Counted from the stretch's first letter, positions 1-10,723 are shown. The stretch: 64,000 nt of DNA from Labilibaculum sp. (GCF_963664555.1 NZ_OY761461.1:124001-188000); one strand, 5' to 3'. Notes: generated from the letters alone by a model not told the origin. Program-made: numbers and translations.

Positions 1-37
1 CACTTTTGAATCAAAATAAAAAACAAGTCAGAAGTAT

Positions 38-1015
38 ATGCAAACTGTAGAGAATAAATTAAAAAGAACCATTCTTGTAACCGGATGTGCTGGTTTTATT
101 GGGTCTCATCTTTCAGAAAAATTACTATTACTGGGATATAAGGTTATTGGCATCGATAATTTCGACACTTTTTATCCGAAAAAAGTGAAAGAAGAAAATT
201 TAAACGCTTTTCTTCAAAATTCCTCTTTTGCATTTTACGAACTGGATTTACGGATTGATTCGAGTCTGGATCGTATCGAAGATCGGATTGATTTGGTGGT
301 GCATTTGGCAGGTAAAGCAGGAGTCCGACCTTCCATTGAAGATCCGCAGGGATACATCGACAGCAACATTACAGCGACCAGAAACGTATTGGATTTTATG
401 AGAAAAAAGGGAATTAAAAAGCTGGCTTTTGCTTCCTCCTCATCGGTTTACGGCAACAACAAAGAGGTTCCTTTTTCGGAAAATCACAATGTTGACCGGG
501 CCATTTCGCCTTATGCTTTTTCCAAAAAATCCTGCGAAGTTTTAAACCACAGCTACCATCATTTGTACGATTTGGATATCATTAACATGAGATTTTTCAC
601 TGTTTTTGGTCCTCGTCAGCGTCCCGATTTAGCCATTCATAAATTTCTGAAATTGTTCCGAAATGAACAGCCGATTCCAATGTTTGGAGATGGTTCAACG
701 GCAAGAGATTATACTTTCGTTGATGATACTGTGGAAGGAATTGTAAAAAGCTGCAGCTATCTATTCAATCACGAACAGGTTTTTGAAACCATAAACCTGG
801 GCAACAGCTACCCTATACTTCTTCGCGACATGATTGCGATTATCGCAAAAAATGCGAAATGTGAACCGCAAATCAATCATCTGCCAATGCAGGCAGGAGA
901 TGTTGAACAAACTTATGCTGACATTTCCCGTGCAAAAGAACTGATTGACTACAATCCACAAGTTAGTTTCGAAGAAGGAATTAAACGTTTTATAACTTGG
1001 TTCGACAATCAATAA
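38..1015 (+). CDS. NAD-dependent epimerase/dehydratase (UDP-glucuronate 4-epimerase-like)
   Basis: Short-chain dehydrogenase of the extended NAD-sugar epimerase type, 325 aa. The Rossmann glycine motif VTGCAGFIGSH is near residues 14-24. A serine-rich SSSSVYG stretch followed by YAFSKK gives the catalytic Ser/Tyr-xxx-Lys set near residues 132-163. The segments FTVFGPRQRPD and DYTFVDD are typical of the UDP-glucuronate/UDP-galactose 4-epimerase branch. It should act in the cytoplasm on a nucleotide sugar for surface polysaccharide. The glycosyltransferase at 1.9-2.9 kb is compatible with this but is on the other strand. Length is normal for the family. The exact substrate cannot be read from the sequence. 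A hairpin terminator follows at 1044-1076. Confidence 0.88.
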   Translation: MQTVENKLKRTILVTGCAGFIGSHLSEKLLLLGYKVIGIDNFDTFYPKKVKEENLNAFLQNSSFAFYELDLRIDSSLDRIEDRIDLVVHLAGKAGVRPSIEDPQGYIDSNITATRNVLDFMRKKGIKKLAFASSSSVYGNNKEVPFSENHNVDRAISPYAFSKKSCEVLNHSYHHLYDLDIINMRFFTVFGPRQRPDLAIHKFLKLFRNEQPIPMFGDGSTARDYTFVDDTVEGIVKSCSYLFNHEQVFETINLGNSYPILLRDMIAIIAKNAKCEPQINHLPMQAGDVEQTYADISRAKELIDYNPQVSFEEGIKRFITWFDNQ

Positions 1016-1043
1016 GAATCATCTATATTGAGTTAAAACATAA

Positions 1044-1076
1044 AAAAGAGACTCCAAATCAATTGAAGTCTCTTTT
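1044..1076. terminator. Bidirectional hairpin terminator
   Basis: Inverted repeat AAAAGAGACT / AGTCTCTTTT (10-bp stem, 13-nt loop) between the converging epimerase and glutathione peroxidase genes. A-rich sequence on one side and T-rich on the other suit termination in both directions. Confidence 0.65.
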
Positions 1077-1103
1077 CATATTTTTTCTGATTCACAATCA
1101 GAA

Positions 1104-1769
1104 TTATAACATTCCTTTTATTTCATCTTCGAAATCTTCAGGAGCAACATTTGGTTCAATTCGTTTTACCACTTTTCCATTTCTATCGATAATAAATTTG
1201 GTGAAATTCCATTTGATCCCGTTTCCTTCATAAATCTCAGGAAATTTTTCACTGATAAATCCCTTGAATTTTTGTCCCGATTCTGAATCATCAAAACCTA
1301 AAAACGGTTTTTCTTCAGTCAGCATTTTATAAAGAGGATGAGCATTTTCCCCACGAACTTCAATTTTCTCGAACATTGGAAAGCTTACGCCATAGTTTTT
1401 CTCACAAAAAGCAGCAATTTCTTCCGATGTTCCAGGCTCTTGTTCCAGAAACTGATTGCTCGGAAATCCTAAAATTACGAATCCCTGGTCTTTGTATTTC
1501 TGATACATTGCTTCCAAACCTTTGTATTGTGGCGTTAAACCGCATTTACTTGCCGTATTAACAACCAAAACAACTTTTCCTTTATACTGATTCAAATCAA
1601 CTTCCTCACCAGTTAAAGAGGCTATTTTAAAGCCATACAATCCTTCTTTCATACATTTCTCTTTTTTACAACAGTCTTTTTTACAATCTTTCTTTGTCTC
1701 TGTTTGTGCTATTGTCTGATAAGACATCAAACCTACAGCAAATATTAGCAGTAAGGCAATTTTTTTCAT
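1104..1769 (-). CDS. Exported glutathione peroxidase (Cys type, probably thioredoxin-dependent)
   Basis: Thiol peroxidase reducing H2O2 or organic hydroperoxides, 221 aa. An N-terminal signal peptide (Lys-Lys, hydrophobic core, likely cleavage near residue 22 after AQ) predicts export to the periplasm. The peroxidatic Cys76 lies in NTASKCGLTP and is encoded by TGC, so this is not a selenoprotein. Gln106 (FPSNQF) and the KWNFTKF Trp/Asn complete the usual tetrad. Cys122 (AAFCEKNYGV) is placed like the resolving Cys of 2-Cys, thioredoxin-using family members. An unusual Lys/Cys-rich linker with four Cys (29, 33, 34, 39) sits between signal peptide and domain and could bind metal (inference). 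A 24-bp palindrome overlaps the promoter. Confidence 0.9.
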   Translation of the reverse strand: MKKIALLLIFAVGLMSYQTIAQTETKKDCKKDCCKKEKCMKEGLYGFKIASLTGEEVDLNQYKGKVVLVVNTASKCGLTPQYKGLEAMYQKYKDQGFVILGFPSNQFLEQEPGTSEEIAAFCEKNYGVSFPMFEKIEVRGENAHPLYKMLTEEKPFLGFDDSESGQKFKGFISEKFPEIYEGNGIKWNFTKFIIDRNGKVVKRIEPNVAPEDFEDEIKGML

Positions 1770-1823
1770 TTCGACTATTTTTATCGTTTGTGTTTGTTTT
1801 GCATTTCGAAAAAATCCATTCCA

Positions 1824-1847
1824 ATTTGTATCGCATGCGATACAAAT
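1824..1847. promoter_or_regulatory. 24-bp perfect palindrome, candidate operator of the peroxidase gene
   Basis: Perfect inverted repeat with core TGTATCGCATGCGATACA, extended by three A/T pairs on each side. It starts 55 bp upstream of the glutathione peroxidase ATG and covers its -7 box. The half-site symmetry suits a dimeric repressor. A MarR/OhrR-type redox regulator is one guess from the general form of such sites. No regulator gene is adjacent. Confidence 0.6.
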
Positions 1848-1850
1848 ATA
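1843..1850 (-). promoter_or_regulatory. -7 promoter box of the glutathione peroxidase gene
   Basis: Reads TATATTTG on the minus strand, a full match to the Bacteroidetes TAnnTTTG -7 consensus. No clear -33 TTG is visible. It overlaps the right half of the palindrome at 1824-1847, so a bound repressor would block it. Confidence 0.5.
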
Positions 1851-1912
1851 TGCTTTTATTTTTAATTGTTTTAAATAAGCGTGTTAAATATCTGTTAACT
1901 GATTAAAATAAT

Positions 1913-2947
1913 TCAAGCCATCCGTTGAATCACTTCTTTGGCCACCCATTCCGGAGTAATATCTACCATACATTGCTGGTAAACCTTTTGTTTGCACTTC
2001 CCTGAGCCATCTTTTGTGCATGGCCGGCATTTCATATCCACTTCGAGGGTTTTGATTTGTTCTCCCGTGGTAAATCCAAATGCAGTTGGCCCCATTAAAG
2101 ATAAAGCAGGAATACCAAACTTATCTGCAGCATGCAAAAAACCAGTATCACCGGAAATTACCAAGTTCGATTTCTGAACCAAATAACAGGATTCCAGTAA
2201 ATTGGTTTTTCCGCTAAGGTTCAGAACTCTTTCTTTTGCTGCAGCCTCAATCTCTTCACAAAAAACGTCATCAGGTCCGGCTAAAATTACAAAATGATAA
2301 TCCGGCAATTGCTGCACCAACTTTTGCCAATGAGAGACAGGCCAACGTTTCATCATCCAGGCTGCAGAAGGAACCAAAGTGACCAATTTGGATGGTTCCC
2401 CCTTTAAATTTGAAAAAACCTTATCCTCCATTTTCATCTTTAACTCCTCAGGAAAATACCAATTGGCATTGACTTTTGAATAATCGGTTAAGCCCCATTT
2501 CTCAAGAGGTTTTCGGTACGAAAGCATTCCTTTAAAAGGCATTGGAAAACGATCAATACCTAACTTAAATAACAAAATTCTTTTGATTCGATCTTTGCTT
2601 CGCATAGTATACTTAGATCCAATACCAAACCAACGTTTCCATCTCGGCACCAATACTGTTTTCAGCACAATCGACCGAATATTGCTGTGAGCATCATAAA
2701 CGAAATCAAATTTTTCCTTTTTAAGCTCTTTTGCCTGCTTTATAAGACCTTTAAATCCCTGTCCTCTATCAAATCCCCAAACTTTGCAGATACGCTGATC
2801 CATCGCTAAAAAGGAAGACATGTCTTTTCTTGCAATCCAATGAATCTCAGCATCCGGATAATGGTTTAAAATACCATCCACAGTTGTCATACACTGAATA
2901 ATATCACCTATGGAAGAGAAACGAATAATCAGGAATTTTTTAGGCAT
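1913..2947 (-). CDS. Glycosyltransferase family 9 (heptosyltransferase-like)
   Basis: GT9 family sugar transferase, 344 aa, the fold of LPS heptosyltransferases (WaaC/WaaF/WaaQ). The N-terminus IIRFSSIGDIIQCM is the standard GT9 start. The C-terminal domain has VISGDTGFLHAADKFGIPA, which carries the conserved Asp/His nucleotide-sugar site, near residues 266-284. A Cys-rich tail (CRPCTKDGSGKC) is common in Bacteroidetes members. It probably adds a sugar to the lipopolysaccharide core at the inner face of the cytoplasmic membrane. The donor sugar is not determinable. A possible promoter lies at 3013-3045. Confidence 0.88.
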   Translation of the reverse strand: MPKKFLIIRFSSIGDIIQCMTTVDGILNHYPDAEIHWIARKDMSSFLAMDQRICKVWGFDRGQGFKGLIKQAKELKKEKFDFVYDAHSNIRSIVLKTVLVPRWKRWFGIGSKYTMRSKDRIKRILLFKLGIDRFPMPFKGMLSYRKPLEKWGLTDYSKVNANWYFPEELKMKMEDKVFSNLKGEPSKLVTLVPSAAWMMKRWPVSHWQKLVQQLPDYHFVILAGPDDVFCEEIEAAAKERVLNLSGKTNLLESCYLVQKSNLVISGDTGFLHAADKFGIPALSLMGPTAFGFTTGEQIKTLEVDMKCRPCTKDGSGKCKQKVYQQCMVDITPEWVAKEVIQRMA

Positions 2948-3012
2948 TTTTTCTAGTATCTGGTACGGAGTAAATAGACTATTTACAGCTTTTGTTTAAA
3001 CAATTATAGTCA

Positions 3013-3045
3013 CAAAAATAGCAAGAGTAGTTAGGAAATCCACAA
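3013..3045 (-). promoter_or_regulatory. Candidate promoter of the family 9 glycosyltransferase
   Basis: Minus strand TATTTTTG (3020-3013) matches TAnnTTTG. A TTG at 3045-3043 lies 22 nt upstream, slightly wider than ideal. The ATG is 66 nt from the -7 box. Confidence 0.4.
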
Positions 3046-3057
3046 TGTTGACAATAA

Positions 3058-3092
3058 ATAAAGAGACTTTAGAAATTCTAAAGTCTCTTTAT
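3058..3092 (-). terminator. Terminator of the atpD-atpC operon
   Basis: Near-perfect palindrome with 17-bp arms around one base (arms begin ATAAAGAGACTT). It lies 62 bp past the atpC stop, ahead of the next minus-strand gene. A/T-rich flanks give a U-rich 3' end on the minus transcript. Confidence 0.65.
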
Positions 3093-3153
3093 ATAAATTG
3101 TATAAAATATAAGTACTGATTACTATTGTACTATATATTGCTTTAAATTTTCT

Positions 3154-3393
3154 CTAGTTATCTGCCAATACTGAAATTACATTTTTCTTACATTCAACAA
3201 TACCTCCGTTGACTTCAAAGAAAATTTCAACACCTCCAACAGGTTTTAGTTTAATCGTTCCTTTCTCCAGACTAGAAACAATTGGAGCATGGTTTTTCAA
3301 TATTTCAAAAGATCCGTTTTTTCCTGGTAGCTGAACCAATTCAACTTCTCCGGAATACAGACACTTCTCAGGCGTAACAATTTCCAAATGCAT
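3154..3393 (-). CDS. atpC: F1 ATP synthase epsilon subunit (short form)
   Basis: Central-stalk epsilon subunit, 79 aa. Only the N-terminal beta-sandwich is present: MHLEIVTPEKCLYSGEVELV, the GKNGSFEILKNHAPIVSSL core and a final beta strand. The C-terminal helical hairpin that inhibits ATP hydrolysis in the usual ~130-140 aa epsilon is absent. As I recall, short epsilon subunits are common in Bacteroidetes, so this is probably not a truncation by mutation; the stop is followed by a clean terminator. It lies 54 bp after atpD and is presumably co-transcribed with it. Confidence 0.9.
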   Translation of the reverse strand: MHLEIVTPEKCLYSGEVELVQLPGKNGSFEILKNHAPIVSSLEKGTIKLKPVGGVEIFFEVNGGIVECKKNVISVLADN

Positions 3394-3447
3394 AATTAAA
3401 AATTCTAAATTACAAGCACTTACACTTCAAGTATTTTAGGTGTCTTT

Positions 3448-4962
<1,515 letters not shown>

Positions 4963-5000
4963 TTACATTTTTTTTTTGGATCATTAATATCGCGTGACAA

Positions 5001-5008
5001 CAAATTTA
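5001..5008 (-). promoter_or_regulatory. -7 box upstream of atpD
   Basis: Minus strand TAAATTTG matches TAnnTTTG and lies 38 nt upstream of the atpD ATG. No convincing -33 element is seen. It is the only good candidate in the 93-bp gap. Confidence 0.4.
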
Positions 5009-5055
5009 AAATTTTTTGTCAATAAAGGAGACTCTTATCTGAATTTTTAACATTC

Positions 5056-6030
5056 TTAAACGGAACGATTTACTAATCCTTTAACCAGTGAATAAAGTTC
5101 CTTTTTCTTTTCGGCCTCAACATCAACTTTATCGAGGTATTCAAGACATAAAGCAAAATAATCTTCAATTTTATTCTGCGAATATTCACGAACATTTAAC
5201 TGCTCATAAATAGCCCTTACAGCCATTATTTTTTCTTCCGGATTAAAAAATTTCGTTGTAATCCAAGACTTTAATTCTTCTTCAATATCTCCCGAAGCTG
5301 TTTCCAGGGCTTTAATTAAAAGAAAGGTTTTCTTATTGGATAGGATATCACCACCAATTTTCTTTCCAAAAACAGCCTCATCACCAAAAACATCTAAAAG
5401 ATCGTCCTGAAGTTGAAATGCCATACCTAAATTCATACCAAAATGATATAATAATTCCGCATCTTTTGAGCTGGCATCGCCCATTATTGCGCCCATTTTT
5501 AGACTTCCGCCTAATAGAACAGCTGTTTTCAACCGAATCATATTTAAATATTCTTCAATCTTAACATCATTTCTATCTTCAAATTCCATGTCGAACTGCT
5601 GTCCTTCACAAACTTCCAATGCTGTTTGATTGAACACAGTAAGAACATCCCGCAGGTATTTGTCTTCGCAGGAACCAATATACTGATATGCCTTAATGGA
5701 CATAGCATCACCAGAAAGAATGGCTACGTTACTGTTCCATTTTTCGTGTACAGTTTTCTTACTTCTGCGTATTGGAGCGTTGTCCATTACATCATCATGC
5801 AAGAGTGTAAAATTGTGAAACACTTCTATTCCGATGGCAGGCAAACAAACTTTTGAAAGATCATCCTTGTATAAATTAGCACTCAGCAGGACTAAAATTG
5901 GACGAAGCCGCTTCCCTCCAATGCCTAATATATATTTCATTGGCTCGAAAAGGCCTTCCGGCGGAGCCGAAAACTCCAATCCATCAATCTCTTTATCAAT
6001 GATTTCCTGAAGATCATTAAAACTATACAT
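5056..6030 (-). CDS. Polyprenyl synthetase (short-chain, FPP/GGPP-type)
   Basis: Trans-isoprenyl diphosphate synthase, 324 aa, condensing IPP with allylic diphosphates. The first aspartate-rich motif is LLHDDVMDNAPIRR and the second is QLQDDLLDVFGD. The GGKRLRPILVLL strand lies upstream of the first motif. A second, clearly different family member lies at 41.5-42.4 kb. By its shorter-chain look (Phe/Thr before the first DDxxD: NFTLLHDD) this one is more likely the farnesyl/geranylgeranyl enzyme, but product length is an inference. It is in the same direction as, and 57 bp downstream of, the RND-type exporter. Confidence 0.88.
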   Translation of the reverse strand: MYSFNDLQEIIDKEIDGLEFSAPPEGLFEPMKYILGIGGKRLRPILVLLSANLYKDDLSKVCLPAIGIEVFHNFTLLHDDVMDNAPIRRSKKTVHEKWNSNVAILSGDAMSIKAYQYIGSCEDKYLRDVLTVFNQTALEVCEGQQFDMEFEDRNDVKIEEYLNMIRLKTAVLLGGSLKMGAIMGDASSKDAELLYHFGMNLGMAFQLQDDLLDVFGDEAVFGKKIGGDILSNKKTFLLIKALETASGDIEEELKSWITTKFFNPEEKIMAVRAIYEQLNVREYSQNKIEDYFALCLEYLDKVDVEAEKKKELYSLVKGLVNRSV

Positions 6031-6087
6031 GATTTACAATCAATTTTTAGTGTGTATTTTTAAACAGTTCACTAAAATATAAAAAAA

Positions 6088-8508
6088 TCAATTCACAAGG
6101 CTTTCTTTTTCCTCTTTGTTTTCACTTGGTGCAATTCTAAGATCATCGAGCTCAATATCTTCCTCTTCATCGAAAATTTGAAGCAGTGGTTCTTTAAACG
6201 ATCGGTTGGTAATAAACTTCTCAAGCGTGAGCAACAATGACGGCAACAAAATTAAGTTGGAGAGCATCGCTGAAAGTAAAGTTACGGACACTAATACCCC
6301 CAGAGAAACAGTTCCTCCAAAATCAGATAAGGCAAAAATACCAAAACCAAAAAACAAAATAATAGAGGTATACATCATACTCTGACCTGTTTCGCGAAGG
6401 GCAAGAACAACAGATGATCGGATACTCCAATTGGTTGCTTTCAATTCTTGCCGGTATTTTGCCAAATAGTGAATTGTATCGTCAACAGAAATACCAAATG
6501 CGATACTAAACACCAATATGGTTGATGCTTTAATGGGAATACCGAAAAAGCCCATTAACGCAGCTGTAATTATCAATGGCAAAAGGTTTGGCAGCAAAGC
6601 AACCACAACCATTCTTTTGGAAGAAAACATCCACGCCATGAATGAAGCAATAAGAAAAATTGCCAAAGCAAGACTTATAAATAAATTCTTTACCAGATAT
6701 TTATTTCCTTTAAAAAAGATAATACTGGATCCAGTTACATTAACGGTATACTGATCTTCAGGAAAAATATTACTTACATGAGCAAGAATTCTTTGTTCCA
6801 TTTCTTCCATTCTGGTAGTTCCAATATCCTTCATTCGAAAGCTCATTCGGGTAATTGACTGAGTCGAATCCACGAAAGTACTGAACAACTTGGAATCATC
6901 ACCGGTATCGGCTTTAGCCAAATAGGACATAATCACATTTCGAGTCTGGTTACTAGGCAAATCGTAGTATTTTTCTTTGCCATTGAAATACGCCTGATTG
7001 GCAAATTTTGCCGCCTCAACAATCGAAACGGATGATGATATTTCCGGATATGATTTTAACGTATCGTTAAGAGCATTTAATCGTTTTAAGGTTGATAATT
7101 TTAAAATGCCTGCCTTTTTCTTAGTTTCTACCATCACTTCCAAAGGCATTATTCCATCCATGTTCTTTTCTAAGAACTTTAAATCCTGAAATATTACATT
7201 GTCATGTGGCAGGTCATCAACCATATAACCGGTACTTTTCATTTTGCTGATTCCAAAAATGCCTAGGACAAGCAAAACAAAACTTAGCGTATAAACTACA
7301 GTCCGTCTGTTCAATACAATCTTTACTAATTTACCCACAAACCATACTGTCATTTTATTTTCCAAATGACTTGTCGCTTTTTGATCCGGAGGATTTAAAA
7401 AACTAAAAATGATAGGAATTAGTAGTAAAGAAAGGACAAAAACCACCATGATATTTAAGGCCGCAATCACCCCAAATTCTTTTAATATCTGACTGGAAGT
7501 CACAATAAAAGTAGCAAAACCTGATGCTGTAGTAAGATTGGTTAAAAAGGTTGCATTCCCAATTTTTGATACCACACGTTGCAAGGCTTTTATCTTGTTA
7601 TTGTGGCGAATGTACTCTCCATGGTATTTATTGATCAGAAAAACGGAATTCGGAATTCCGATCACCACTAGTAATGGCGGTAACATAGCGGTAAGTAAAG
7701 TAATTTTGTAATCGAACAAGACCATGGATCCCACGGCCCAGATGACACTCAAACCTACAACCAACATACAGAAGAAAACCACTTTAAAAGAGCGGAAAAA
7801 CATAAATAAAATAATCGCAGTGACTAAAAGAGAAAGGTAAATGAACATGTTCATCTCCTTTTTAATCATTTGTGCAGTAACTACCCGAATATAAGGAAGT
7901 CCTGAGTATTTCATTTCTAAATTGTACTTGGCTGTAAAACGGTCGGTAATTTCCCGAACCTTAACAACCATTGGCTCACGCGCTTTCGAATTAATTATTC
8001 GTGCGTTCACCGTAATTCCCATCAAAAATGTATGAGATTCTTTATTAATTAAGCTCCCTTGATAAAATGGCAATGACTCGGCAATAAGAGCAAGACTATC
8101 TAATTCTTCCTGCGAACTTAATTTCTTTGGGAATATTGATTGAAATTCAAATCTCTTGGCTTCACTGTTTTTGTTGATATTGTAGGTATGTGCGATGGAA
8201 ACCACTGCATCAATTCCATCCAAAGCTTTCAAACTATCTCCTAAGGAAATCCAATCGTTAAATTTCTCCAGTTCATAAAAGTCAGGATCCTGAACCGCAA
8301 AAAACATTACATTTCCCTCTTGTCCAAAAGTGTTTTTAAAACGCTCGTATTCAACAGATGCAGGGTCATCATCAGGAAGGAGTGCCGCATACTGATAGGA
8401 CATCTCCACAAATTGAGCTTTGTACCCCATAAATATTGTGATAAGTCCAATTATCACCAAAAGTAAAATTCTATTCCTAAGAATTAATCCTGCAATTCTG
8501 TTCCACAT
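6088..8508 (-). CDS. RND/MMPL-family exporter
   Basis: Large inner-membrane transporter, 806 aa, with the two-fold RND layout. One TM lies near residues 12-30, then a periplasmic loop (about 35-215) and a block of about five TMs (215-375). TM7 is near 405, followed by a second periplasmic loop (430-615) and a final TM block (620-770). AFGISVDDTIHYLAKYRQE is the conserved second-half motif with the Asp pair. The tail is acidic and cytoplasmic. Family members export lipids or hydrophobic compounds using the proton gradient, and this one resembles the hopanoid/lipid-type single-gene RNDs. The substrate is unknown and no membrane-fusion or outer-membrane partner is adjacent. Confidence 0.85.
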   Translation of the reverse strand: MWNRIAGLILRNRILLLVIIGLITIFMGYKAQFVEMSYQYAALLPDDDPASVEYERFKNTFGQEGNVMFFAVQDPDFYELEKFNDWISLGDSLKALDGIDAVVSIAHTYNINKNSEAKRFEFQSIFPKKLSSQEELDSLALIAESLPFYQGSLINKESHTFLMGITVNARIINSKAREPMVVKVREITDRFTAKYNLEMKYSGLPYIRVVTAQMIKKEMNMFIYLSLLVTAIILFMFFRSFKVVFFCMLVVGLSVIWAVGSMVLFDYKITLLTAMLPPLLVVIGIPNSVFLINKYHGEYIRHNNKIKALQRVVSKIGNATFLTNLTTASGFATFIVTSSQILKEFGVIAALNIMVVFVLSLLLIPIIFSFLNPPDQKATSHLENKMTVWFVGKLVKIVLNRRTVVYTLSFVLLVLGIFGISKMKSTGYMVDDLPHDNVIFQDLKFLEKNMDGIMPLEVMVETKKKAGILKLSTLKRLNALNDTLKSYPEISSSVSIVEAAKFANQAYFNGKEKYYDLPSNQTRNVIMSYLAKADTGDDSKLFSTFVDSTQSITRMSFRMKDIGTTRMEEMEQRILAHVSNIFPEDQYTVNVTGSSIIFFKGNKYLVKNLFISLALAIFLIASFMAWMFSSKRMVVVALLPNLLPLIITAALMGFFGIPIKASTILVFSIAFGISVDDTIHYLAKYRQELKATNWSIRSSVVLALRETGQSMMYTSIILFFGFGIFALSDFGGTVSLGVLVSVTLLSAMLSNLILLPSLLLTLEKFITNRSFKEPLLQIFDEEEDIELDDLRIAPSENKEEKESLVN

Positions 8509-8995
8509 ACTATTATCCTGCTAAAGAGATATCGGTTTTATTTTAGATTCCGGCGAAAATACGACTTATAATCATTTTATCAAAAGATGATGATTGTACG
8601 GAATCCCAATACGCATCTGTTGGTGGTATCAAGATTTAAAATTATATAAATTCATTGAAACCATCTGGTTTTTAACAAATTAATTGCCAAACACAAATGC
8701 ATTTTAGTTGTTTATATCTCAATTATTCACCCATTTCATTAAAAAATGAGTACTACCCGCAATTTCCCGGCCACAATGCACCACACAATCAACTAATTAT
8801 CAACCCAATTGGCAAGCGTTAAAAATCTATAAAAAATCCCATTGTTTTTTTATTGTAATATTTTTATAAGCTTATTTTTACTTTTTCTTAATACTCAATT
8901 AACACGATAAAAAATTAGAGGTTTTGCAAATATCTTCTATTTTTGCGGCCTTAACAGCTACTAATCTATTGAAAAACAAATAAACTAAATAAGTT
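8509..8995. other. 487-bp divergent intergenic region
   Basis: The longest gap in the window, between the divergent RND exporter and Na/Pi cotransporter. I find no convincing small ORF, tRNA or strong hairpin. It is very AT-rich, with a poly-T/A tract near 8835-8880. The one recognisable element is the -7 box at 8938-8945 for the rightward gene. Confidence 0.6.
8938..8945 (+). promoter_or_regulatory. -7 promoter box of the Na/Pi cotransporter gene
   Basis: TATTTTTG fits TAnnTTTG and lies 50 nt before the ATG. No -33 TTG occurs at the ideal spacing (the nearest TTTTG ends 11 nt upstream). Confidence 0.45.
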
Positions 8996-10690
8996 ATGAA
9001 TTACGGATTGGCCGATATTTTAACGCTTATAGGATCTTTAGGCTTATTCCTTTATGGAATGAAATTGATGAGTGAGGCTCTTCAACAAGTTGCCGGAGAC
9101 AAGATGCGAACCATTCTCGCAGCAATGACTTCCAATCGATTTAAAGGGGTAATGACCGGAGTGTTGATTACGGCCCTTATTCAGTCGTCATCAGCAACTA
9201 CTGTAATGGTGGTTAGCTTTGTAAATGCCGGTTTGTTATCGCTGGTTGAATCGATAGGAGTGATTATGGGTGCCAATATCGGTACTACGGTTACTGCCTG
9301 GTTAATCTCCCTGTTGGGGTTTAAGGTTAGCATGAGTGCAATTTCTTTGCCCTTAATAGGTTTAGGTCTTCCATTCCTGTTTTCAAAAAACCGCACAAAA
9401 AAGAATTGGGGTGAATTGATTATGGGATTTGCTTTGCTTTTTATTGGCTTGCAATTTCTTAAAACCTCAATGCCTGATATCAAAAATAATCCTGAGATTC
9501 TAAATTTCCTGACTAGTTATACAGACATGGGATTTGCTTCTACCTTACTGTTTTTGGCTATTGGAACGCTTCTTACTATTTTAATTCAATCATCATCGGC
9601 CACCATGGCACTTACCCTTGTAATGTGTAATAGTGGGTGGATTAGTTTCGAAATGGCTGCTGCAATGGTATTGGGAGAAAATATTGGGACTACCATTACA
9701 GCAAATCTTGCCGCAATGATTGCCAATACTTCAGCTAAAAGAGCTGCAAGAGCCCATCTAATATTTAATACTTTTGGTGTTATGTGGATGCTGGTCGCTC
9801 TGCCATTTTTCTTAAAAACGGTAGCTTGGGTTAACATGACTATTCTTGGTGGCGGAGATCCCTTCACAAGCACTGTTGCCGTACCTATTTCGTTGTCATT
9901 ATTTCATACCGGATTTAATATCCTGAATGTTGTTATCCTGATTTGGTTTGCCAATTTTATAGTAAAAGTAGTTACCAAACTGGTTCCTGTTCGGGAAGAT
10001 GTAGAAGAAGAATTCAAACTTCAGCACATTAAAACAGGAACTCTTTCAACTCCTGAAGCATCATTATTTTTGGCAAAAAAAGAAATAAGTGCTTACGTAA
10101 AAAGCACGAAGAAAATGTTTAGCTATACCAAGCAGGCGTTTAACGAAACCAATGATAAAACTTTCAATAAACTTTTCGAGAAAATTGATAAAAGAGAAGA
10201 TGAGAGTGATGATATGGAAGTAGAAATTGCCAACTTTCTTGCCAAGGTTTCTGAAACCAGACTAAGTTCTGAAAACTCGGAAAGGGTTCGTGCTTATTTT
10301 AAAATGGTAAGTGATATTGAAAGTGTTGGTGACTCGATCTTAAATCTTGCCAAAGCTATGAAGAGGAAACGTGAACAAAAAGCTTGGTTTCCTCAGGAAT
10401 TAAGAGACAACATCAATAATATGTTCGCCTTGGTTGACGAAGCTCTTGATTTGATGCACGAAAACACTAAAAAAGAATTTACGGAAGTAAAAATCAAAAA
10501 AGCCTGGGAAACTGAGCGTGAAATAAATGATTACAGAACTTTACTGAAAACTGAACATTTAAACAATGTAGAGGAACATAAATACAAATATCAGGCTGGT
10601 ATTATTTACAACGATATGTTCTCGGAATGTGAAAAAATAGGTGATTTCTGTATTAATGTAAGTGAAGCCCTAAATGATATCAAAGAATAA
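8996..10690 (+). CDS. Na/Pi cotransporter family protein with PhoU-like tail
   Basis: Inner-membrane sodium-phosphate cotransporter (NptA/PNaS type), 564 aa. The two inverted Na_Pi_cotrans repeats carry QSSSAT at residues 63-68 and 198-203, each followed by a GxNIGTT motif (MGANIGTTVT, LGENIGTTIT). About 8-9 TMs end near residue 330. The rest (about 345-560) is a soluble, highly charged helical region of PhoU type, thought to regulate phosphate flux. It is the only rightward gene between 1.0 and 23.7 kb and is monocistronic, ended by a strong terminator. Confidence 0.92.
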   Translation: MNYGLADILTLIGSLGLFLYGMKLMSEALQQVAGDKMRTILAAMTSNRFKGVMTGVLITALIQSSSATTVMVVSFVNAGLLSLVESIGVIMGANIGTTVTAWLISLLGFKVSMSAISLPLIGLGLPFLFSKNRTKKNWGELIMGFALLFIGLQFLKTSMPDIKNNPEILNFLTSYTDMGFASTLLFLAIGTLLTILIQSSSATMALTLVMCNSGWISFEMAAAMVLGENIGTTITANLAAMIANTSAKRAARAHLIFNTFGVMWMLVALPFFLKTVAWVNMTILGGGDPFTSTVAVPISLSLFHTGFNILNVVILIWFANFIVKVVTKLVPVREDVEEEFKLQHIKTGTLSTPEASLFLAKKEISAYVKSTKKMFSYTKQAFNETNDKTFNKLFEKIDKREDESDDMEVEIANFLAKVSETRLSSENSERVRAYFKMVSDIESVGDSILNLAKAMKRKREQKAWFPQELRDNINNMFALVDEALDLMHENTKKEFTEVKIKKAWETEREINDYRTLLKTEHLNNVEEHKYKYQAGIIYNDMFSECEKIGDFCINVSEALNDIKE

Positions 10691-10723
10691 TCGGCTGTTG
10701 GCACTTTAGTCGCCGGCTTTTAG

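Noticed and set aside
1530..1560. Glutathione peroxidase as a selenoprotein
   Set aside because: The catalytic codon is TGC (Cys), and no SECIS-like need arises.
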